Assembly (NCBI GenBank): GCA_036004365.1
Contig: DASYRN010000159.1
Span: 1-47,611, forward strand
DNA length: 47,611 bases
Source: DP-36 sp036004365
GTDB taxonomy: Bacteria; Desulfobacterota; Binatia; UBA9968
Reading direction: 5' to 3'
Below, in pieces: positions 42,378-47,611 of this stretch. Position 1 is the stretch's first letter. Each line of letters starts with the position of its first letter. The notes beneath the pieces are model-generated. The model saw nothing but the letters and a program-made list of their open reading frames with translations. It did no database searches and was not told the origin of the DNA. Made by a program: the position numbers and the translations under genes.

Positions 42378-43415
42378 ATGGAGCTGAAAGAGTTCATGTA
42401 TGAGCTTCCGCAGGCCTTGATTGCGGTGCATCCGGTCGAGGATCGGTCAGCGGCTCGTCTCATGGTGGTGCGGAGGGAGACCGGAGAGCTTGTCCACAGC
42501 CGATTTTCTTCGTTAGGCGACTTTCTCGATGCGGGCGATGTTCTGGTTTTCAACGACACACGGGTCTTCCCCGCACGCCTGCAGGGAAAAAAGGAGAGCG
42601 GAGCCGAGGTCGAAGTCCTTCTTTTAGAACCATTTCCTTGCGAGCGGAACCATTGGCTGGCTCTTTCGAATGCGGCTAAGAAGCCTCAGCTGGGCAGCCG
42701 GCTATTCTTTACCTGCGGAATTGATGCTGAAGTCATTGGGGACATGGGTAAGGGCCGCTACGGGCTGAGATTCCACTATGACGGTGATTTTACGGAGTTG
42801 CTTGGAAAGCTAGGCGAACCTCCTCTGCCTCCTTACATTCACCGCGCTCGCAATGCGGCGGAGCCGGATTGGGAACGGTATCAGACCGTCTATGCCGCTC
42901 ACCCGGGCGCCGTAGCCGCTCCGACCGCTGGCTTTCATTTCACGTCTGAATTATTGGAGAAGTTGCAAGCGAAAGGCGTGGACAGAGCGTTTATAACGCT
43001 GCATGTGGGACCGGGGACTTTCACTCCTGTCCGAGAAGATGTCGTAGAAAAACATCGCATGGAGGGCGAGCGATATATTCTCGGAGAAGAAGCGGCGAGA
43101 AAGATAAATCAAACAAAAAACCAAGGGAAAAGGGTGACAGCGGTGGGTTCGACTACAACGCGCGCTCTGGAATGGGTGGCTTTACGGAAACGAAAAGTGG
43201 AAGCGGATGAGGGTATCGCGCGCCTCTTCATTCATCCGGGAGAGCCCTTCCGGGTCATCGATGCGCTCATTACCAACTTCCACCTCCCGTGCTCTACGCC
43301 GTTGATCTTGGTTGCCGCTTTCGCCGGGCTGGATCTGATTCGACATGCGTATGAGGAAGCGATTCGATTGCAGTATCGCTTCTACAGCTACGGCGATGCA
43401 ATGCTCATCCTGTAA
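42378..43415 (+). CDS. queA: tRNA preQ1(34) ribosyltransferase-isomerase QueA
   Basis: QueA moves the ribosyl part of S-adenosylmethionine onto preQ1 in tRNA to give epoxyqueuosine. From the ATG at 42378 it has 345 residues: FMYELPQALIAVHPVEDRSA, VFNDTRVFPARLQGKK, GEPPLPPYIHR, HPGAVAAPTAGFHFT, HVGPGTFTPVR and FHLPCSTPLILVAAFAG near the end. All are typical. A GTG at 42366 is in frame, but the ATG gives the normal start. It is followed by tgt, the preceding enzyme in the same pathway. Confidence 0.95.
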   Translation: MELKEFMYELPQALIAVHPVEDRSAARLMVVRRETGELVHSRFSSLGDFLDAGDVLVFNDTRVFPARLQGKKESGAEVEVLLLEPFPCERNHWLALSNAAKKPQLGSRLFFTCGIDAEVIGDMGKGRYGLRFHYDGDFTELLGKLGEPPLPPYIHRARNAAEPDWERYQTVYAAHPGAVAAPTAGFHFTSELLEKLQAKGVDRAFITLHVGPGTFTPVREDVVEKHRMEGERYILGEEAARKINQTKNQGKRVTAVGSTTTRALEWVALRKRKVEADEGIARLFIHPGEPFRVIDALITNFHLPCSTPLILVAAFAGLDLIRHAYEEAIRLQYRFYSYGDAMLIL

Positions 43416-43416
43416 C

Positions 43417-43452
43417 GTTTTGGATTTTGGATCGCCGATTTTGGATTGAATC
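43417..43452. repeat. AAAATC-type short repeat, inverted arm (queA-tgt gap)
   Basis: GTTTTGGATTTTGGATCGCC followed by GATTTTGGATTGAATC has the same words as 142-173, in the same orientation. It faces the opposite arm at 43476-43513, so the gap between queA and tgt can form an AT-rich hairpin with a loop near 43453-43475. Confidence 0.6.
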
Positions 43453-43475
43453 GTTCGACTGAGCTCACGACGAAG

Positions 43476-43513
43476 TCTAAAATCCAAAATCCAAAATCTA
43501 AAATCGAAAATCG
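43476..43513. repeat. AAAATC-type short repeat before tgt
   Basis: The arm repeats AAAATC/AAATCC words four times (for example CCAAAATCCAAAATCTAAAA) and ends 4 bases before the tgt ATG. Folding with the arm at 43417-43452 would take up the tgt ribosome site. No better Shine-Dalgarno sequence than GAGAG is present. Confidence 0.6.
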
Positions 43514-43517
43514 AGAG

Positions 43518-44645
43518 ATGGCTTTCAACTTTACCTTAGTTAAAACAGACTCAAACTCCAAGGCACGTTTGGGCCGACTTACCACTGCTCACGGAGTGGT
43601 AGAAACTCCGGCGTTCATGGCTGTCGGGACGCAGGGAAGCGTCAAAGCGATGACTCCTCGGGATCTTGAGGAGACGGGTTGCCAAATCGTTTTGGCGAAT
43701 ACCTACCATCTCTACCTTCGTCCCGGGATCGAGATTATTCGAGCGCTTGGCGGGCTGCACCGCTTTATGGGGTGGCCGAAGCCGATCTTGACGGATAGCG
43801 GCGGGTATCAAGTTTTTAGCCTGGGGGCGCTGAGAAAGATTACCGAGGAGGGAGTACATTTCCAGTCGCACCTCGACGGGTCGGCTCATCTTCTTACGCC
43901 TGAAAGAGTCATGGAGATCCAGGGAGAGCTTGGAAGCGATATCGCCATGGCTCTTGACGAATGCATTCCTCATCCTGCGACTCGAGACTATGTTGTATCC
44001 TCGACCGAGCGCACGATACGATGGGCTGAACGCTCTCTAAGGGCGCACCGAAGAAAGGATCAAGCCTTATTCGGCATCGTTCAAGGAGGAATGTATCCTG
44101 ACCTGCGCGAGCACTGCGCGCAGACGCTGGTGGCTATGCCGTTTGACGGCTTCGCCGTGGGCGGGCTGGGTGTCGGCGAAGGGGAAGAGAATCTGAACGC
44201 CGTTGGTCAATTGACTGTCGCGCTTCTGCCCAATGATCGGCCCCGTTATCTCATGGGCGTCGGCAGGCCCGAGGATCTGCTCTTTGCCGTAAGGTGTGGC
44301 TACGATCTCTTTGACTGTGTCCTTCCGACCCGCAACGCGAGAACAGGCACCCTTTTTAGCTCCAAGGGAAAGATCAGCATCAAGCGAGCCGAGTTCGCCA
44401 GCGACTCCCGTCCCGTGGATGAAACTTGCGACTGCTATTGCTGTCGTCACTTCTCCCGCGCCTATCTGCGCCATCTATTTCTTTCGGGAGAAATTCTCGC
44501 CGCTCAACTCCACACACTGCACAATCTTTACTTCTATCAGAATCTCATGGAGAAGTTGCGGCAGGCGATTCGGGAAAACAGGACCGAGAAGTGCTTCGGC
44601 GGTTTTGGGCTCGAGAATGGAGCATCCGCCCTAACGAAGTGCTGA
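43518..44645 (+). CDS. tgt: Queuine/preQ1 tRNA-guanine transglycosylase
   Basis: Tgt exchanges guanine 34 of GUN-anticodon tRNAs for preQ1. From the ATG at 43518 (MAFNFTLVKTDSNSKARLG) it has 375 residues: VETPAFMAVGTQGSVKAM, ILTDSGGYQVFSLG with the general-base Asp, FGIVQGGMYPDLREH, GFAVGGLGVGEG, CVLPTRNARTGTLF with the nucleophile Asp region (DLFDCVLPTRNAR), and the zinc site CDCYCCRHFSRAYLRHL. The frame is open to 43446 only through the repeat, so that extension is not coding. Order queA-tgt-yajC-secD-secF is classical. Confidence 0.96.
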   Translation: MAFNFTLVKTDSNSKARLGRLTTAHGVVETPAFMAVGTQGSVKAMTPRDLEETGCQIVLANTYHLYLRPGIEIIRALGGLHRFMGWPKPILTDSGGYQVFSLGALRKITEEGVHFQSHLDGSAHLLTPERVMEIQGELGSDIAMALDECIPHPATRDYVVSSTERTIRWAERSLRAHRRKDQALFGIVQGGMYPDLREHCAQTLVAMPFDGFAVGGLGVGEGEENLNAVGQLTVALLPNDRPRYLMGVGRPEDLLFAVRCGYDLFDCVLPTRNARTGTLFSSKGKISIKRAEFASDSRPVDETCDCYCCRHFSRAYLRHLFLSGEILAAQLHTLHNLYFYQNLMEKLRQAIRENRTEKCFGGFGLENGASALTKC

Positions 44646-44659
44646 AAAACCGATGTTTA

Positions 44660-44811
44660 CAGGCTACTCAAAAAGCTCTCAGAGGTAAGGCGGGCGAAAA
44701 TCCATCCTTCGACTCTCGCTCAGGACAGGCTAAGCGGAGGCGTATTTAGGCAATACGTTAGAGCGAGGCGATTGAGCGCAACGAAGCATATGAGACTTTT
44801 TTAGTAGCCTG
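44660..44811. mobile_element. 152-base MITE-like element with terminal inverted repeats
   Basis: CAGGCTACTCAAAAAG (44660-44675) and its near-perfect complement CTTTTTTAGTAGCCTG (44796-44811) match at 15 of 16 positions and bound a 152-base non-coding segment. Inside is a perfect hairpin CGTATT-TAGGC-AATACG. It fills the gap between tgt and yajC, and the yajC Shine-Dalgarno AGGAGGA begins 3 bases after it. No transposase is present, so it would be a non-autonomous element or a REP/ERIC-like repeat. Confidence 0.6.
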
Positions 44812-44823
44812 CTAGGAGGAACT

Positions 44824-45162
44824 ATGTGGGCGATGGCTTATGCTCAGACAGCGCAGTCACCCTCGGGGCCCAGCGCGCTCGTCAGCTTCATTCCGCTTGT
44901 GTTGGTCTTCGTAGTTTTCTATCTGCTCTTGATCTTGCCTCAGCAGAAAAAGGCCAAACAGCAACGGGAGATGTTGGAAAAGCTAAAGAAGAATGACGAG
45001 GTGATGACGGCATCGGGTATTTACGGTAAGGTAGTGGCGCTAACCGATACGGTAGTGACTTTGGAGGTTGCCCCAAACGTGCGGCTCCGGGTGCACCGGC
45101 CGCATATCTCCACTCTGATCAAGACAGAAAAGAGTTCAGTTAGAGAAGCCAAGGAGCCATGA
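44824..45162 (+). CDS. yajC: Preprotein translocase accessory subunit YajC
   Basis: YajC binds SecDF and the holotranslocon at the inner membrane. The 112-residue protein has one membrane helix (about 20-40) followed by LPQQKKAKQQREMLEKLKK, the DEVMTASGIYGKVVAL strand-turn and a short basic tail. AGGAGGA precedes the ATG. The stop overlaps the secD start by 4 bases (ATGA). Confidence 0.93.
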   Translation: MWAMAYAQTAQSPSGPSALVSFIPLVLVFVVFYLLLILPQQKKAKQQREMLEKLKKNDEVMTASGIYGKVVALTDTVVTLEVAPNVRLRVHRPHISTLIKTEKSSVREAKEP

Positions 45163-46763
45163 TGCAACGAGGTGTTCTGTTTCGGCTAATCATCTTCCTG
45201 ATTCTTACGTGCACCGCCCTTCTTTACCTCATACCTACTTTTGTGAGTCCGCTGCCGTCGTGGTGGAGCCGATTTCTACCTACGGATCGCATCCAGTTAG
45301 GGTTGGATCTCCAGGGTGGAAGCCACCTGGTTTTAGAAGTGAAGGTGGAAAAAGCGGTGGAAAATACCATGGAACGGCTGAAGGGAGATCTCACCAGTCT
45401 TTTTAAAGAGAAGGGAATCGCTCCTGTCGCCCTAGAAAGAATCCAGGGAAATCAGCTCGAGCTCAAACTAGCATCGGCCAATGCCGACCGGGTCAGGAGC
45501 CTGCTTAAAAACGAGGTTCCCAATTTGTTTGTGGTGAATTCCCGATCGGAAGGAGGGACGACATATCTTATTTTGGGATTCCCGGAGAAGGAGCTCCGTT
45601 CCCTCAGAGACACAACTGTGGATCAGGCCCTGGAGACGATTCGCAACCGGATCGATCAGTTTGGCGTGAGCGAACCAATCATTCAGCGCCAGGGTGAGCA
45701 AAATATCCTGGTGCAATTGCCCGGGATTCAAGATCCGGAGAGGGCTAAAGAGATCATCGGAAAAACCGCGCTGCTCGAGTTTAAGCTCTTGGACGAAACG
45801 CACAGCGTCGAAGAAGCGTTGCGCAAAGGGCCTCCGCCGGGGACCCAGATTCTCTACGGCTACGCTCCAAAGGGAGATCACGGAGTGAGTCGTGAACAGG
45901 TTCCTTATCTCGTTGAAGCTCGGACCCTGATGACCGGTGATTATATTTCAGATGCGCGAGTGCGGCCGAGCTCTCACTTAGAAGGCCCTTATGTTGAGGT
46001 TATTTTGAACCCTAGCGGAGCGAGACTCTTTGAGCGAATTACGGCAGAGAACGTGAAGCGGCGGCTCGCCATTGTCCTCGATAACCGAGTCTACTCGGCA
46101 CCCGTGATTCAGGAGCGGATCGGTGGAGGAAGGGCTTCCATTACAGGCAGCTTCGACATTAAGGAGGCGCGCGACTTGGCCATTGTGTTGCGTGCCGGAG
46201 CGCTGCCCGCGCCCGTGGAGATTGTCGAAGAACGGACCGTCGGGCCCTCTCTGGGGCGCGATTCGATCCGGCAGGGGGTGCTCTCGTTCATCGTCGGCGG
46301 TTCTCTCGTTGTCTTGTTCATGATCCTTTACTACAAGGGTGCAGGCGTGCTCGCCGATGTTGCCCTCATCTTTAACGTCCTTTTCTTGCTGGCCATTCTG
46401 GCCGGATTCAAGGCTGTCTTAACGTTGCCCGGAATCGCCGGCATCGTGCTGACCCTGGGTATGGCGGTGGATGCCAATGTTCTCATCAATGAACGGATCA
46501 GAGAAGAGCTGAGAGCGGGTCGCCCTCCGCGGTCGGCAGTGGAAGCCGGTTATGACCGAGCTCTGCCCGCTATTCTCGATAGCAACGTGACTACGTTCCT
46601 TTCCGGTTTGATCCTTTTTCAGTTTGGCACCGGCCCGGTCAAAGGGTTCGCCGTGACGCTCTGTGTGGGCATTGTGACGACCGTTGTAACGGCTGTCTAT
46701 CTGACTCGCGTCTACTATGATTATCGCGTCGCGGCCAGGAAACTGGCGCGCATCAGCGTTTGA
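45159..46763 (+). CDS. secD: Protein translocase subunit SecD
   Basis: SecD uses the proton gradient with SecF to pull proteins out on the periplasmic side. The 534-residue protein has an N-terminal helix, the large P1 periplasmic domain (QLGLDLQGGSHLVLEV, RNRIDQFGVSEPIIQRQG, NILVQLPGIQDPERAKEIIG), the head ending in AIVLRAGALPAPVEIVEERT, and five C-terminal helices with the RND motif GMAVDANVLINERIREEL. Length is normal. Start overlaps yajC by 4 bases; secF follows after 9 bases. Confidence 0.96.
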   Translation: MMQRGVLFRLIIFLILTCTALLYLIPTFVSPLPSWWSRFLPTDRIQLGLDLQGGSHLVLEVKVEKAVENTMERLKGDLTSLFKEKGIAPVALERIQGNQLELKLASANADRVRSLLKNEVPNLFVVNSRSEGGTTYLILGFPEKELRSLRDTTVDQALETIRNRIDQFGVSEPIIQRQGEQNILVQLPGIQDPERAKEIIGKTALLEFKLLDETHSVEEALRKGPPPGTQILYGYAPKGDHGVSREQVPYLVEARTLMTGDYISDARVRPSSHLEGPYVEVILNPSGARLFERITAENVKRRLAIVLDNRVYSAPVIQERIGGGRASITGSFDIKEARDLAIVLRAGALPAPVEIVEERTVGPSLGRDSIRQGVLSFIVGGSLVVLFMILYYKGAGVLADVALIFNVLFLLAILAGFKAVLTLPGIAGIVLTLGMAVDANVLINERIREELRAGRPPRSAVEAGYDRALPAILDSNVTTFLSGLILFQFGTGPVKGFAVTLCVGIVTTVVTAVYLTRVYYDYRVAARKLARISV

Positions 46764-46772
46764 AAGGAACCT

Positions 46773-47611
46773 ATGGAAATCGTCAAGTCTGGAACTCGAA
46801 TTCCATTCACCCGTTATCGCTACATTGCCTTGTTGCTGTCGACTGCTGTGAATCTAGCCGTCTTAATTCTTCTTTTTGTGAGAGGGCCAGAGCTGGGTGT
46901 AGACTTCGCCGGTGGAACCATGGTCCAGGTGAAATTCCAACAGGAGGTCTCTATTCCAGACATTCGTAGCGCGCTGTCGGAGTTGGACATGGAGGATGTC
47001 GTGGTGCAGGATTTCGGCCAGGAAGGCTCTAACGAATATCTCATCCGTTTGGAAAAGGCTTCGGTGGAGATCGCAACGCTCGGAGAGCAGATCCGCAAAG
47101 CGCTCGCCGGCAAGTTCGGTCCGGACAGTTTCGAAATCCGCAGGGTCGAATTCGTGGGACCGAAAGTCGGCGAGGACCTGCGCCGGAAAGGCACCTGGTC
47201 GGTCATTGCGGCCACGATCATGATGGGCGTCTATATTTGGGTGCGCTTCGGGTGGAGCTTTGGTGCACGATTTGGACTTCACTTCGGTGTCGGAGCGGTC
47301 ATCGCCTTGATCCATGATGTGTTGGTCACGGTAGGCGCTCTCATGCTCGCCCGTTATGAGTTTGATCTTACCGTCGTGGCGGCGCTTTTAACCATTGTTG
47401 GATTTTCGGTAAACGACACAGTGGTTATCTGCGATCGCATTCGCGAAAACATGCGCAAAATTCGTCGGGAGAGCTTGGAAGCCATCATCAATCTCAGCAT
47501 CAACGAGACTCTGAGCCGCACGATTATCACCACAGGCACGGCCATCCTAGTTCTCCTTGCGCTGTTTTTTCTTGGAGGCGCAGTCATCCGGCCATTCGCT
47601 TTCGCTCTCCT
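46773..47611 (+). CDS. secF: Protein translocase subunit SecF (3' end outside window)
   Basis: From the ATG at 46773 the frame stays open to the window edge (279 codons), so the gene is cut at the right. It reads as SecF: LGVDFAGGTMVQVKFQ in the P4 domain, EFVGPKVGEDLRRKGTWSVI, the FGVGAVIALIHDVLVTVGAL helix and the conserved GFSVNDTVVICDRIRENMRK. The last bases reach the ALFFLGGAVIRPFAFAL helix, so only some 20 to 40 residues are missing. GAAAGGA precedes the ATG. It completes yajC-secD-secF. Confidence 0.95.
   Translation, partial: MEIVKSGTRIPFTRYRYIALLLSTAVNLAVLILLFVRGPELGVDFAGGTMVQVKFQQEVSIPDIRSALSELDMEDVVVQDFGQEGSNEYLIRLEKASVEIATLGEQIRKALAGKFGPDSFEIRRVEFVGPKVGEDLRRKGTWSVIAATIMMGVYIWVRFGWSFGARFGLHFGVGAVIALIHDVLVTVGALMLARYEFDLTVVAALLTIVGFSVNDTVVICDRIRENMRKIRRESLEAIINLSINETLSRTIITTGTAILVLLALFFLGGAVIRPFAFAL

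Noticed and set aside
43476..43513. CRISPR-like direct repeats
   Set aside because: The AAAATC words are only 6-10 bases, without spacers of regular length, and no cas genes are near.

Overview
The window reads as chromosomal DNA of a Gram-negative (diderm) bacterium. LolA, MlaA, Pal/OmpA-type proteins, several lipoproteins and SecDF-YajC show the outer membrane. RNase J, DUF4416, a MOFRL glycerate kinase, a deoxyhypusine-synthase-like protein and a sigma54 regulatory cluster fit deltaproteobacterial-like, NC10-like or related uncultured lineages. This placement is inference; no rRNA or other taxonomic marker was found. Genes are dense, many starts and stops overlap by 1 to 14 bases, and I see no phage, insertion sequence, CRISPR array, tRNA or rRNA.

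Layout. 0.2-3.1 kb: a solitary GcvT-like protein, an M28 peptidase and hisF. 3.2-7.1 kb: a Pal lipoprotein, then two paralogous secreted Lys/Glu-rich proteins on either side of a NarL-type two-component system. Near-identical 7-2-7 inverted repeats lie in the promoters of the first paralog and of the two-component operon. 7.2-9.1 kb: glycerate 2-kinase and a YIP1 membrane protein, divergent. 9.1-16.4 kb: a minus-strand chain plsC-rnj-ftsK-lolA-rimO-dksA-like. 16.6-21.1 kb: ssb, a membrane-fused spermidine-synthase-like protein, a hydroxyacid dehydrogenase and mazG. 21.3-25.7 kb: an EamA transporter, aguB-aguA (agmatine to putrescine), a small unknown gene and rmuC. 25.8-29.1 kb: histidine kinase, lipoprotein and sigma54-dependent regulator, arranged like GlrK/QseE-QseG-GlrR/QseF. 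29.1-34.5 kb: two good sigma54 (-24/-12) promoter matches, one before an unreported-length 55-residue gene and one before a run of small lipoprotein, M48 protease, single-domain response regulator and fused trehalose synthase/phosphatase; then an OmpA-type lipoprotein and a clear terminator. 34.7-37.4 kb: deoxyhypusine-synthase-like gene and mlaA. 37.6-47.6 kb: coaBC, DUF4416, family 4 uracil-DNA glycosylase, nfeD-slipin, queA-tgt-yajC-secD-secF (secF cut by the window end).

How it fits together. Two regulatory modules stand out. The first is a NarL/DegU-like two-component system whose putative operators overlap the -10 of its own promoter and the -10 of a neighbouring paralog in exactly the same register, which suggests a compact local regulon with repression. 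The second is a QseEGF/GlrKR-like system followed at once by two sigma54 promoters, which may couple envelope signals to envelope proteins and trehalose synthesis. A third theme is polyamines: aguA, aguB, a spermidine-synthase-like fusion and a deoxyhypusine-synthase-like enzyme lie within about 20 kb, but not in one operon.
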